This document shows, in pieces, positions 1 to 10,337 of a DNA stretch of 64,000 nt. Location: NCBI GenBank assembly GCA_029582265.1, contig CM055833.1, forward strand, positions 28,920,288 through 28,984,287, given 5' to 3'. The notes below the pieces were generated by a model that was not told the origin of the DNA, searched no databases, and worked only from the letters and a program-made list of their open reading frames with translations. Positions within the stretch are counted from its first letter, which is position 1. Each line of letters opens with the position of its first letter. The DNA is from Zoroaster sp. YZ-2022. Its lineage: Eukaryota > Echinodermata > Asteroidea > Forcipulatida > Zoroasteridae. Position numbers and translations under genes: made by a program.

Positions 1-398
1 GCTTAGTGAAAATATTTGCTTAGCAGATTTCATTGGTTACCAGCCAAACTTTCATACAAAATGTATGCATTTTGGCTGGTAGTCTGTTTTATATTGCTTA
101 GTGAAAATATTTGCTTAGCATAATTTTCCGCTTGGCAGCTCTATGAAATTGGGCCCTGGTTGCAAGCATGCCGGTGATCTGTTGAAACTTGGAAGGGTTT
201 CCTATGATTTATTTAGCAACACACATATACATCTATCTATTTTCAAACCATTCTGTTCATTGTACATGATGCTGTGTGCAACTTGACTATTAAAAGGCAA
301 ATCCCAGATTATGCTATTATTCATCATAAGTTAACAAATTAAATAAATTTTTCTTGAGTACGATTTATATATTTTTTTCCGTCACATTTTCTGTACAG
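1..398. other. KIF4 intron (partial) with short direct and inverted repeats
   Basis: No coding exon is visible before the acceptor at 397-398. A 25-bp sequence beginning GCTTAGTGAAAATATTTGC occurs twice (1-25 and 96-120). Between the copies, CCAGCCAAA (40-48) is complementary to TTTGGCTGG (71-79), so this is probably the remnant of an inverted-repeat transposon. No further annotation is possible. Confidence 0.5.
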
Positions 399-506
399 GT
401 GCTGTATCTTCTCACCCAGCTTTCACAGGCAAAACATCAAACGGGTGCAACACCGACACCCTCTGTTGAAAAAGATGACCAGTTGATTAAGAGAATCAAG
501 TTTCAG
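399..506 (+). CDS. KIF4: KIF4 exon: end of coiled-coil stalk
   Basis: Thirty-six codons beginning VLYLLTQLSQAKH and ending KRIKFQ, with acceptor TGTACAG and donor CAG|GTAAGT. It corresponds to the LVYLVTQL-type segment at the end of the KIF4 coiled coil. Phase 0 at both ends. Confidence 0.9.
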
Positions 507-3500
507 GTAAGTAAGAAAGATATCAAGCCAGCCTGAGTTGATTAGATTCTTACAATCTGCATGAAAAGAAAATCGCATGCAATTGAAGAGACAAGGCTCA
601 GGGGTCGAAATTATCTTGAGTTTTATGGTAGCCCACAGGACTAGTTATGTCAAAATTTTAATAATTCTTCACATTTTTTAGTAGTCCTGAAAAAGGTGAA
701 AACATGGAGTCTGTATTTTGTACTTGCATACAAGTAAAGTTGAATTGTTGATTTCATTTTTTTCACCAGCCCATCGGACTACCCAAACCCCAGCAGCTAG
801 TAGTCACGCTGCTAAAACCACTAGCCTCGGGCTAGCGGACTAGTGTTAATTTCGTCCCCTGCAGTCTACTTCCATGCACATAGTGGTAACTTAATAATGA
901 CTAGTGTACAGAACGACCTTACCATGATTGAATGACCATGATTGATTGACCATGATTGAATGACCATGATTGATTGCAGCAAATTGTTTGTACAATCACA
1001 TAACATCTTATTTTCAACAATTCAGGGGTGCAATTTGTCCGGATTTTCAAAAATTGCAATGTTGTGATCCTCCGGATTTTACAGATTTAAGCAATAAAGG
1101 AAAGCAAAGCAAATGCTCAGAACTATAGATTTCACCCCAGCGCTGTTCACAACAGTGGCCCCAATACCCCTAGCAAAATTTACGTGGATTTTTCAAAATT
1201 GCCCAATCACGCAGGGGTCATTTCTGAGTTTCTTAGTCTCCTCTAAGAAGACGTTTTCAGCCGTGTACATCTCGTACCTTCATATAACATGTCACCCAGT
1301 CAAGTGATGATGCTTTTAAGGGGTTGTTTCGTTTGTATCTTACAGGATGATCAAATCAGAGAGTTGAGTACACTCCATGAGCAACTACAGGAGACGGCCG
1401 AAGAGAACGAACAATTACAAAAGGTAGGAAGAGATGATAATCAACTGATTTAATTTTGCCCTACACCGACGTGTGTACAGCACTGCATACTCAGTGCTTT
1501 CCGAGTGTCTGTGAAAAAACTACACAGGCGACTCGGGCGGGATTCGAACCCACGACCTCCTGCTTACGAGTGCAGACGTCTTAACCTCTCGACCACCGAG
1601 CTTGCCCGATGACAATTGGCCGGCTAGAATCCCATATAGCAGCGGGTTCCGCGATATATATATATATATATAGGTTGGTGAAATTCTTGCGTTGGGAGAT
1701 AAACAACTGATTTAATTTTGCCCTACACCGACGTGTGTATAGCACTGCATACTCAGTGCTTTCCGAGTGTCTGTGAAAAAACTACACAGGCGACTCGGGC
1801 GGGATTCGAACCCACGACCTCCTGCTTACGAGTGCAGAAGATGATAATCTTGAGACTCCAGGAGGAATTTACCACAAATCCCCCTTGACTGCCATTTTTA
1901 GGTTAAAGGGAAGGTACAACATTGGTAACTACCAGATCATCAAATTAAATCGTGTCACTCGCTTTGCTAAACAAGCAGGTGAACACCCTCACTATCTTCG
2001 ACTCTCCAAAATCAAGAATAAGTTCCATTTGGATAGCTTCTTCCCTAGAACAGCATTACAATGGAACACCCTTCCAGTTGATTGCTTTCCACCGACTTAC
2101 GATCTGTTTAAGTTTAAGCAAAACATCAACAAATGTAATCTTGCTTAAATGGTGGATGACATATCGCATATATAACCCCTTACACTCTAGTGGCTATTGG
2201 TGGATGACATATCATATATGTAACCCCTTACACTCTAGTGGCTATTGGTGGATGACATCATATATGTAACCCCTTACACTCTAGTGGCTATTGGTGGATG
2301 ACATATCATATATGTAACCCCTTACACTTTAGTGGCTATTGGCCTTGTTTAGGGTGACTGACAGTAAATAAAACATTTAAAAAAAACTAATTATCTCGAA
2401 AATGACTTGGTGTAAATTTGGTACATCAATCATCCTGAGAAAGTTTTTCATCTGAAGTGCTTTTATCTTAAAGAAAAAAGGAATTGTTATGTTGAATTTA
2501 CAACAACATAAACAACAGCTTTTCATCGCTTACTCAAAAACTGATATATGATATATTTCTTGAAAACCTAGAGGATTGAAATGAACGTGCATTACCAAAT
2601 GCCAATGTTATATTCTTATCTTTTACTTGAGACTCTTGTAGATGACTCCAAATATTGTTTTGTAACACTTGTCACTTGTTACATTAGAATACCATACACG
2701 TAGAACCTGAAAAATGGATGAGAACAACCACTAAATAGTGAACTGATAATAGTTTAATGTGTTAACTCACTAACAGTCATCCAGTATATCTATGTTTACA
2801 TTACATCAGTTATGCACAGAAATAGACTCAAAAGACTTGGCTAGTCTATTATCAAAACTCTCTAAAATACATGAAAATGTCTTAGCAATAATAACAGTAA
2901 AAATGTAAACAATAAGAATAATAACTTTTTCTGCCTTACCAAACATATATGATGTTAACTAAATCATAACACCTTTCCTTTAACAAGTCCTTGTACTTGA
3001 GTTAAACATCCAAACTAACCATTTATGCCCTAAGTGTGACTTCATCACTACTTATACTCGGAACACAGTCTTATTTAACTCCACTTTCTTTGTAAACCAA
3101 CTTAAAGAAACACATAAGATAAAGGAATAAAGAAAAACATGAACTTGAAAAACCATGAGAGACTATTGCCTATCCCTATATTTCACATAACACAACTCAC
3201 ACAGGACTGCACTTGATACCTTATTTCCACCACTACCAAGTACTGACCATAGCCCAAGGGGTTAGAGTTAATTACCCTCAGATGTGGTGTTGCCACATAG
3301 ACTACAGGCCTGGTCTCAGACCATGATCGAGGCTGTGTTCTATACCTAGCCATGCTAGCTGTAATATGCAATAGAAATGGTACCACTGAACTTATAAAAC
3401 TAAAACTACCATGACTTTTCTAACTCCAAATACACTTTATTGGGAAAAGTCATCAACCAAATTCTAGGTATCAATAAATTCTACAAAGTCTAATCTTCCT

Positions 3501-6500
3501 AACACTAAAGATGATACTTCCAGCAATATCAGAAAAGGAAATAATCAATGAATAAAAACAATACTTTTATAAAACTTTAAGCAAGGTCCACACAATAGTG
3601 ATTAAAGCATAAAGTTCATTAAAAGATTCACGAAGTTTAAAGTATTAAATGATTACTTTAAATAGGCTGAAAGTAAACTAAAGTTATCCCTAGTTGATCT
3701 ATATGTCATGCAAATGTTAAATTGATAAAGGAAGATCCACATACCTGAAAAATGGATGAGAACAACCACTAATAGTGAACTGATAATAGTTTAATGTGTT
3801 AACTCACTAACAGTCATCCAGTATATGACTGGCTGTACATGAGGAACACACAACCACATCAAACCACTATGCTGTTGCCTCGCTGGGGGTCTGTGGAGAA
3901 TGGCTGTTGATTAAACAGGGGGTTAATGTATAGGCTCTTAACATTTTAGGGGGGTGGAAAACTCTTTGCTAAATACAGGGCTCTACAGTTTGTTCATTTC
4001 ATTTGGTCTCTTTTCATTCCACACCCTTGATCCATAAAAACTTGATTCTGTCATTTTATTTAAATAACTATATTTGTCGTTGAATTGTCATTAAAATATC
4101 TTTATATCATTAACCCAAAATGTCTTATTTATGCCTTTTCTAACTCGTTTCATAGCAACTGACTCTAATCAGCTACTCTGGCCGTAAGCAGTCACTGATG
4201 CCAGCCATCAGGACGCCAGAAACCTCCCCAGAAGGTACACCTGTGAAAAAGAAGAAACCAATCAAGGTACCAGGCTAAAAAGACTTTGAAATTCCATTTC
4301 AACAAGGATACATGTATGAGCGTTGGGTTTTCACAAACAGACTTGTGTTCAAGTTCTCAAACCTTGAGTCCAAGTAACGAGTCATACAAGTCTGTTCAGA
4401 AGACTTTATAGTTCTCTGTTTTTGGCAACCTTTGATTATTAAGGATGGACATTGATGATATTTATAAAGCAGATTAGTCCAACAACATTTATTGCTCTGA
4501 AATTCAAGCGGCCACAGCCTTTGAGCACATTTTTCTGACAGCCAATTTGTTTGACAGCAATATCATCACAATCAGAGTAGACTTTCAACATGGAATCGGT
4601 GTCCGAGTTAAAGATGACAACAGTGACTAAAAATGACTGGCTCATTTATGCAGCAGCAACGGTAATACGACCTTATCACGTGGGATATTATTTTCAGTCA
4701 ATAAGTTGATCTAAAAACTAGCAATCCGATTCCATGCCCTGTTGATCGTGATGGTATTGTCCCTTTAATCCAAGGGCCCACATTATCCAGCCTCTAATAT
4801 TTCATCACTTCATCATTCACAACAGCATTTCTCTCAGTGCACAATGGGTTGTCTGATTATTGTTCCATTGGAACTGATACAGGGTACCATGTCCGAGCGG
4901 TCTAGCGCATCGGATTTGTGTTCTGATGGGCGAGTCGTCAGAATGTGGGTTCGAATCCTGGCTGCGACCGTGGTGCTTGTGTCCCTGAGCAAAACATTTA
5001 ACTATAATTGCTTCTCTTCACCCAGGAGTATAAATGGGGACCTGTGAGGGCAGAGATGGTAATTGTGTTTGATTAAGCTCATTGCGCTACACATTTGGCA
5101 GCATGGGTTGCATACTCCCCAGGGAGTTGAGATGGTTCTATAGGAATGATATAACTGGCCCAATGACAGGGGTACTAATGTTCATGCGCCATGAGCGTCA
5201 AACTTGGCGGTTAACAGCACATATGAGTGTTCATTATTATTATTTCTTGGTTTCCAGCAGCCAGACTCAACCGTGTCAATAATTTCTACATCTTTTCAGG
5301 TCAGGCCAGTCTTGAGATACTCCCTGACGGAGATTCTCGAGTCCGAGTCAGAGAGTGAGATGGACACAACGGGTAATGACTCTGACTGGCATCTCACCCC
5401 TTACCTCAAACAAATCAAGAAGAAGAGATCAACGGCTGTGGAACGTAGGAAAGGATCCGTTGATAAGGTGAGCAGTTTCACAAAGACGGCTTCACTCTCC
5501 GCTCCATGAATGATCTAGGCTAGTTCCCGATAGATGTCTTTTTTTTATACAGGCAACTTGGATTTGGCTTTGAGCTATGTCAAATGTTCTGATTATTCCA
5601 CACAGTGCTTCACCGACCAATAATTAACGGAATTTGTTGAAACACCCGTTTGCCGCACTGCATAATCACAGGAAATAACCTATAAAAGTCTATATTTTAG
5701 CATTTGGTCAACCTATAATAACCTATATTTTGCTTAAAAAACCTATTTAAAAAACCTATATTTGGTAGATTAGGCACTATGAAGTCTGTTCTCAGTAAAA
5801 ATTTCGTTTTGAAATGAAGCGTGATACAAATGTTACCTTAATGATTTGTAATGTTATTTGTGTCAGGCTGGGTGTGGATGTCGAGGATTTTGCAAATCAC
5901 GGCTGTGCAGCTGCAAAAAGAGTCGAGTGGCCTGCTCTGAAAGCTGCAGGTGTGACACGGGGAAATGTCAGAACAATGGAGATGTGGTAAGACAAATATA
6001 CGGCCAATCTAACCCATCCACTTCAGTTTCAACTAAATAAAATTGAGAAGTCATGAAAATTTGAGGTTTCACCTACTGGGAAAATAAGTTGTTTGTGCAT
6101 TGCATTGTTTGCAGGCATGTGATTTTTCAGGATTTTTTCTGATTTCTGATCTCCCTTTGCCTCAAAATTTTCTTGAAAGAAGAGAAGTAGCCACCAAGGA
6201 AAGAAAGAAGTAGCTTGTATTATGTCCAAACCTCTAGTTTCTTGTTTGTAAATCCTCAAAAATTAGGTTTAGGGGGCATTTGTCCTCTAGACCAAAGGGA
6301 GACCCAAGCCCACTACCCATTTTTCAAGATTGTTTACCTTTGTCAAATCACACCCCTGTGTTTGACATTGTTTAGTCAAACCAAGCCCATCCACTTTAGT
6401 TCCAACCAAATTGTTTTTTGAATTGTCATTAACCCTAACTCCCTAGGCCCATTTGCTTACACATAACCTGAATCCTTCCTAACTCCCTAGGCCCATTTGC

Positions 6501-8292
6501 TTACACATAACCTGAATCCTTCCTAACTCCCTAGGCCCATTTGCTTACACATAACCTGAATCCTTCCTAACTCCCTTGGCCCATTTGCTTACACATAACC
6601 CGAATCCTTCCTAACTCCCTAGGCCCATTTGCTTACACATAACCTGAATCCTTCCTAACTCCCTAGGCCCATTTGCTTACACATAACCTGAATCCTTCCT
6701 AACTCCCTAGGCCCATTTGCTTACACATAACCTGAATCCTCCCTAACTCCCTAGGCCCATTTGCTTACACATAACCTGAATCCTCCAAAATCCTTCAGTA
6801 GTAAAGCAAGCACATGACATGTTTGCACACATGTGTTTCTAATCTGTGATACATGTACATGGCCAGGGACCCTCCCTGCATGCATGGAGCAATAAACAGT
6901 GTCCACTGACCCAAGCACTGACCTTGCAATCACTACAACAAACATGGATGTACATGTACCATGGAAAGGCAAGTATGCCTGATAACCTCAATCCTCCAAA
7001 ATCCTTCACTTTAGCAAAGAGCATATGTAGCATGTAACCTCAATCCTTCAAAATCCTTCACTTTAGCAAAGAGGATTTTGGAGGATTTGGAAAGGTTAGG
7101 TTTAATAAATTGAAATTGAAAGCAACCTCTGTTCTTCTGCGAAGAGACACAGTAAAGCATTATTTCACCATTGATAGTAGGTCATTATAATAATAATAAT
7201 GTGGACTTATATGGCGCACGTATCCACCAAACTGGTGCTCAAGGAGCATTACATTATTACCCCTGCTCATCAGGCTCATAAATCATTCCTGAATCCATCT
7301 CAGCTCCCTGGGGAGTATACAGCTCAATTGCTGCCATTTCAGCGCATATAGGGCTAATCAAACACAACAACCAACTCTGCTCTCACAGGTACCCATTTAC
7401 CCCTGGGTGGAGAGAAGCAATTATGGTAAAGTGTCTTGCTGAAGGACACAAGCACCATGGTCGCGGTTGGGATTCGAACCCACATTCTGACGACTCGGCC
7501 ATCAGCACACAAATCCAATGCACTAAACCGCTCGACCATGGCACTCCATTATATGCATTAAATATTTTTGAAGATGTCAAAGAATTATATTGAGCAACCT
7601 TGGAAGGTTTCAGCTCAGTCTTCACATGTCGAAACATTATTTTGAAAGTTCATTAAAAAGTTCTGACAAATCCCATGGGAAGATCGCAGTTCCACATACA
7701 ACACATGGCCAATTTTCATAGGTGCTGTTAAAATACCCACATGGCTTTTTCCACAAACAAACTTTTTAAAGATTGTTAGCATCTACATTAAGTTAAAAAA
7801 CTATCATATGAAGAAATTATCATTCAAAAAATGGTTATATTTACAATGGTGGAATGACACTTTATCAACATAGTTGTGTGTGATTTTTATGTAACATAAT
7901 CAAATCAAATAAATTTTCTACTGTTTCAGCAAAATGCAAGCGACACGGTCAGCAGTACTTCTAGTGTCCTTATGAACACAACAATTGTCATTTCGGATGA
8001 TGTACCAGGTTCCCAGAACTCTACGGCTGTATCAACCGCCAAGACGGTTCCCTCCCAATCACCACGTAAAGTCCTCTCGATGCTCATCGCTAACCAATCA
8101 AGCTCCAGCAGCGACGAGTTCAAGCTAAAACCCTCCCTCAAGAGGACCAAGCCTGCCAATCCTTACCTAGGACTCGCAAAGAAGAAGAGCGTCTCCATTG
8201 ATGTAGAGAATGTGGGAGTTGTGAAACGGAAACGAAAGCTGCTCAGTACGTCAAGCAGTGGTTCATTCTTTAAGCCACTGACCGATAGCTGA
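399..8292 (+). CDS. KIF4: Chromokinesin KIF4, C-terminal six exons (5' part outside the window)
   Basis: KIF4 is a plus-end-directed kinesin that binds chromatin and, with PRC1, limits microtubule growth in the anaphase midzone. The window holds the last 315 codons. Exons are 399-506, 1346-1423, 4156-4266, 5300-5467, 5867-5986 and 7930-8292; each has AG/GT borders, all introns are phase 0, and the frame stays open to TGA at 8290. In order they encode the end of the coiled coil (VLYLLTQLSQ; DDQIRELSTLHEQLQ), a linker, an acidic stretch, a nine-cysteine segment, and a Ser-rich basic tail with KRKRK. By recall (not aligned), these match the C-terminus of human KIF4A in order and spacing, including the end of the coiled coil and the cysteine-rich domain. 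The motor domain lies to the left of the window. The gene converges with the TEX26-like gene. Its introns are full of SINEs and inverted-repeat elements. Confidence 0.94.
599..861. mobile_element. Short inverted-repeat element (MITE), CAGGGG termini
   Basis: Left end CAGGGGTCGAAATTA and right end TTAATTTCGTCCCCTG are imperfect inverted repeats bounding ~263 bp of non-coding DNA in a KIF4 intron. The CAGGGG termini recall hAT-type elements, but no clear 8-bp target duplication is seen, so the superfamily is uncertain. Confidence 0.6.
1346..1423 (+). CDS. KIF4: KIF4 exon: last coiled-coil heptads
   Basis: Twenty-six codons (DDQIRELSTLHEQLQETAEE and onward) with strong heptad spacing of Leu/Ile. 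Acceptor CTTACAG, donor AAG|GTAGGA. A SINE target site begins only eight bases after the exon end. Confidence 0.9.
1443..1838 (-). mobile_element. Dimeric tRNA-derived SINE (family A) with 11-bp target duplication
   Basis: Two minus-oriented copies of one SINE lie in tandem (1443-1668 and 1671-1838). Both contain a tRNA-like head with a B box (GGTTCGAATCC on the minus strand) and the body ending in GTAGGGCAAAATTAAATC. The first copy has a full head with loop CTCGTAA, resembling Thr(CGU). The head of the second copy stops at mid-tRNA. The whole unit is flanked by AGATGATAATC (1432-1442 and 1839-1849). An (AT)n run separates the copies. A third copy lies at 9424-9602. Confidence 0.8.
1950..2148 (+). 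pseudogene. 3' end of a non-LTR retrotransposon reverse-transcriptase ORF (5' truncated)
   Basis: The open frame ends in SFFPRTALQWNTLPVDCF and stops at 2146-2148. The motif S-F-F-P-R-T-x-x-x-W-N-x-L-P is typical of the extreme C-terminus of CR1/Jockey-like LINE polyproteins. Nothing upstream encodes the catalytic reverse transcriptase, so this is a dead 3' fragment inside a KIF4 intron. The frame extends left to 1885, but 1905-1930 looks like the end of an unrelated inverted-repeat element. Confidence 0.75.
2150..2339 (+). repeat. Four tandem 46-48 bp repeats in the LINE 3' tail
   Basis: Four copies of a unit beginning TGGTGGATGACATATC and ending CTAGTGGCTAT follow the LINE stop codon directly (units of 48, 48, 46 and 48 bp). 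They are likely part of the retrotransposon's 3' untranslated region. Confidence 0.9.
2706..3826. repeat. ~950-bp segment bounded by 83-84 bp direct repeats
   Basis: The same sequence, starting CCTGAAAAATGGATGAGAAC and ending TCATCCAGTATAT, is at 2706-2789 and 3744-3826, differing by a single base gain. The interior (2790-3743) is AT-rich with no coding content. It could be a miniature element with terminal direct repeats or two insertions of one dispersed repeat. Confidence 0.7.
4156..4266 (+). CDS. KIF4: KIF4 exon: linker after coiled coil
   Basis: Thirty-seven codons starting QLTLISYSGRKQSL, rich in Ser/Thr-Pro (RTPETSPEGTP) and ending in a Lys-rich tail. Acceptor TTTCATAG, donor AAG|GTACCA. 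The Thr/Ser-Pro pairs are possible mitotic kinase sites (inference). Confidence 0.9.
4552..4774. mobile_element. Non-autonomous DNA element, copy 1 (AATATCRTCA family)
   Basis: About 220 bp closely matches 22510-22732, including GGCTCATTTATGCAGCAGC and GGGATATTATTTTCAGTCA. The right end ATTGTCCCTTTAA is intact; the left end has degenerated. It lies in the KIF4 intron after the third visible exon. The better-preserved second copy shows TTAA-flanked inverted ends. Confidence 0.75.
4889..5230 (+). mobile_element. Leu-tRNA-derived SINE (family B), diverged copy
   Basis: Begins CATGTCCGAGCGGTCTAGCG (A box), has B box GGGTTCGAATCC, then the shared body (TTGTGTCCCTGAGCAAAACA; ACTCCCCAGGGAGTTGAGAT). 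It is the most diverged of five copies. It ends close to the acceptor of the acidic KIF4 exon. Confidence 0.85.
5300..5467 (+). CDS. KIF4: KIF4 exon: acidic region preceding the cysteine domain
   Basis: Fifty-six codons: an acidic Glu/Ser run (ESESESEMD), then NDSDWHLTPYLKQIKKK and a basic end. Vertebrate KIF4A has a similar acidic stretch followed by a Trp-containing motif just before its cysteine-rich domain. Acceptor TTTTCAG, donor AAG|GTGAGC. Confidence 0.9.
5867..5986 (+). CDS. KIF4: KIF4 exon: cysteine-rich domain
   Basis: Forty codons encode nine cysteines in the spacing CxC-x3-C-x4-CxC-x6-C-x3-CxC-x4-C, beginning AGCGCRGFCKSRLCSC. This is the diagnostic CRD of KIF4, related to CXC/TSO1-type modules and described for human KIF4A as binding an iron-sulfur cluster. 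No expected cysteine appears to be lost. Acceptor TGTCAG, donor GTG|GTAAGA. Confidence 0.95.
6439..6790. repeat. Eight tandem copies of a 44-bp unit
   Basis: The unit contains CTCCCTAGGCCCATTTGCTT and ACACATAACCTGAATCC; GCCCATTTGC recurs at an exact 44-bp period eight times from about 6448 to 6756 with only scattered substitutions. The same unit occurs once at the end of the inverted partner element (about 23010-23052), so the array is a local expansion of a transposon end. Confidence 0.95.
6782..7105. mobile_element. Dispersed element with AGGATTTTGGAGGAT ends, copy 1
   Basis: A ~320-bp non-coding element bounded by ATCCTCCAAAATCCT and AGGATTTTGGAGGAT. The interior (GTACATGGCCAGGGACCCTC; ACAAACATGGATGTACATGT) reappears inverted at 22733-23052. 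Near its right end the ~37-bp terminal motif is duplicated. It adjoins the 44-bp array and lies in the last KIF4 intron. Confidence 0.8.
7190..7546 (-). mobile_element. Leu-tRNA-derived SINE (family B), minus strand
   Basis: Read on the minus strand it starts GAGTGCCATGGTCGAGCGGT, has B box GGGTTCGAATCC, the common body, and ends CCACATTATTATTAT. CATTATA flanks both ends (7183-7189 and 7547-7553), a plausible short target duplication. Located in the last KIF4 intron. Confidence 0.88.
7930..8292 (+). CDS. KIF4: KIF4 terminal exon
   Basis: One hundred and twenty codons plus TGA. Low-complexity Ser/Thr tail with a CDK-like QSPRK motif, a Ser cluster (NQSSSSSDEF), a basic KRKRK nuclear-localisation-type motif and SGSFFKPL near the end. 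The human protein also finishes with a basic run followed by a Ser/Phe motif. Acceptor CTGTTTCAG at 7929. Confidence 0.9.
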   Translation, partial: QNASDTVSSTSSVLMNTTIVISDDVPGSQNSTAVSTAKTVPSQSPRKVLSMLIANQSSSSSDEFKLKPSLKRTKPANPYLGLAKKKSVSIDVENVGVVKRKRKLLSTSSSGSFFKPLTDS

Positions 8293-8525
8293 CTTGTGGG
8301 CACTGTTTGTTACATTGTTGATGGTAACAGCATGACAGAGCCCCTTTATAATTCAGGAATGAATTACTTTCTGTGAGTGGATATCGTGTGGCTGTTTATG
8401 TACAACACTCGATTTGTAAGCCTTCTAGAAATCCTAGATTTCCTTGGATTTTATTTATCTGTATTGAAGTTCTGGAATTATAATATATAGTTCTCAAACA
8501 TCATTGAAAATGTTGCAGCTATTTT
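8293..8525 (+). other. KIF4 3' untranslated region (proximal)
   Basis: Non-coding DNA follows the KIF4 TGA. No canonical AATAAA is seen here; the first candidates downstream are at 8564-8569 and 8655-8660 (inside an inverted-repeat element), with an A-rich cluster at 8860-8880. The true cleavage site cannot be decided from sequence. Confidence 0.5.
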
Positions 8526-8706
8526 AAAAAGAAGGTACAGCATTGGTAAAGATCAAATTATCAAATAAAAAATTATCTCAAAGTTTTGTTGGTGTTAAGT
8601 TGGCACAAGAAGTTGGTACAATTGTGATGTCGAATTTAAAGAAACCTTTAAAGAAATAAAAAAGAACATAGAAGAAGTTTTACCAATGTTGTACCTTCCC
8701 TTTAAA
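8526..8706. mobile_element. MITE with GGTACAACATTGGTAA termini
   Basis: Left GAAGGTACAGCATTGGTAAA and right TTTTACCAATGTTGTACCTT are inverted repeats bounding ~180 bp just after the KIF4 stop. Ends of the same type occur at about 1905, 11480, 37835-38145 and 56551. It carries AATAAA hexamers that could serve KIF4 polyadenylation. Confidence 0.75.
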
Positions 8707-8711
8707 CAGTT

Positions 8712-9420
8712 TCCAGAAACCAAAAAATAGCTCAATTTGAACAGGCAATGTTGTCGACGATTTGTTATATTCATTTCATGACAATTGGCTACCTTTATAA
8801 GCCTCTAATTTTGAACATTAGCTGTGATTCATCAGTCTTGATAGATCTTGTAGATTTAAAAAAATAAAAATAAATAAAATTTGGTGTTGGGAATAATTTT
8901 ACACATGAATATCAATATTGATGCGATGGCAAAAAAGGTTTTGTGGATTTTTTTTTTGATTTTATTTAAATTTGTCTAATGTTTTGGTTTTTTTTTTGGT
9001 AATGTGTGTTGAAAACCTTTTTAGTGTTACGAAATATGCAAGCTAGTATAAACACTATTTTTTCAAAAATTTACAATATTGTGACAAATGTTGTTCTTCA
9101 GACATAACTTCTGAAAAAATATGTAAATATCATGAAAACCATGTTAATTTGTAACATGGAAATATTATTCCAGCTAAATAATGGCAGCAATGCTAAAAAA
9201 AAATTAACTTTTGCTTCATTTTAATACAGGCAATCACAGTTTACAATTGCAATCACGGTTGTTTTCAGACATAATATGTAAATAACTATGAAATAATACT
9301 TTGTTTACCTTGGCTTACTTTTATTTCTCCACTATGGCAAGGTTGGGTATGGTTTGCAGAAAAAAAATGTTAACGGGGAAATATTTTGTCCAAAGGGACA
9401 CTTTATTGTACACATTTGTT
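8712..9420. other. AT-rich intergenic DNA, no gene seen
   Basis: A/T-rich sequence with homopolymer T runs (8945-8998). No exon, RNA gene or clear transposon was recognised. Confidence 0.6.
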
Positions 9421-9423
9421 TGT

Positions 9424-9602
9424 ATAGGTTGGTGAAATTCTTGCATTGGGTGATAAACAGTTGATTTAATTTTGCCCTACACCGACGTGTGTATAGCACT
9501 GTATAAGTGCTTTCCGAGTGTCTGTGGAAAAAAACTTCACAGGCGACTCGGGCGGGATTCGAACCCACGACCTCCTGCTTACTCGTGCAGACGTCTTAAC
9601 CT
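9424..9602 (-). mobile_element. tRNA-derived SINE (family A), third copy
   Basis: Shares the body and tRNA-like head of the 1443-1838 copies (GCGGGATTCGAACCCACGAC on the plus strand) and the tail GGTTGGTGAAATTCTTGC. The head is cut inside the A box at ACGTCTTAACCTC. It lies between the convergent KIF4 and TEX26-like genes. Confidence 0.85.
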
Positions 9603-9604
9603 CA

Positions 9605-9975
9605 GATTTTTGGTAATATTAAATTTCTTCTGAGAATAAGACTAAACAAACCGCATGTTACAGGAATGCAACTTTTCAACTGATCAGCTGATTTCCTCTT
9701 TTTTAAAAGTATCCTCGTGCCATAGAAAACTTTAAAACGCTGTACAAATTTTTTGTTCCTAGCCATTTCCTCGTTTTTTGCAATTACAATGTCTGATGTT
9801 ACCACAATTCAGAGGTTGAGACGAGAGGGACCAATTACTTGATTGAATTTTATATAAATTGGGAAAGAATACTGTCAATATTTAATTCTCATTTAGTCAA
9901 GTATATTTGTGCATTCTAGGGAATGTGACCTTTGCTGAATTGAGAGAAATACGTATTGTGTCAACTATCTCATGA
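9605..9975. other. Intergenic DNA, nothing recognised
   Basis: A 67-codon open frame on the minus strand (9602-9805) has no recognisable motif and overlaps the broken end of the SINE. I see no supported gene. Confidence 0.5.
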
Positions 9976-9977
9976 TA

Positions 9978-10090
9978 AATGGAATAATAATAATAATAAT
10001 AATAATAAACAGTTTTTATATAGCGCAAAATTACAATAAAGTCTCAGAGCGCTTTAGGAAAGGGAAAAAGAGAAAAACCAGAAGTGAGGT
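9978..10090. mobile_element. Retroelement 3' tail, (AAT)n plus TATATAGCGC module
   Basis: An (AAT)n run is followed by TTTTTATATAGCGCAAAATT and CTCAGAGCGCTTTAGGAAAG. This arrangement is typical of the 3' ends of many animal LINE/SINE families. No body is preserved. Confidence 0.5.
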
Positions 10091-10337
10091 TTGCTGTTAT
10101 ACAATGATAAGCTAAAAAATATTGTAAGCAAATATGCTTGCTTATCATAAAAAAATATTTATAACATTATATACCGTGCCTTGCCTTATTTGGGGGCAAA
10201 TATAAGAGAAACATGCAACCACTAACTTGTGTGTAATTTCTGTAATAAGTGTGTGATGTATAGAGACAGGTACAATGATGACATCGGTGAATACAATTAA
10301 TTTATAGAAATGGAAGCTATTTTGTGTTTTAAAACCC

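Noticed and set aside
1525..1610. Possible tRNA gene on the minus strand
   Set aside because: A and B boxes are present, but the head belongs to SINE family A, which recurs with the same body, and the cloverleaf is imperfect.
4844..5047. Open frame in family B SINE (also 7354-7637, 10929-11275 region)
   Set aside because: Encoded by the tRNA-like head and body of a SINE; similar frames recur in each copy for that reason.
6439..6790. Regularly spaced repeats resembling a CRISPR array
   Set aside because: The 44-bp units are contiguous with no unique spacers, and the context is a eukaryotic intron. It is a minisatellite.
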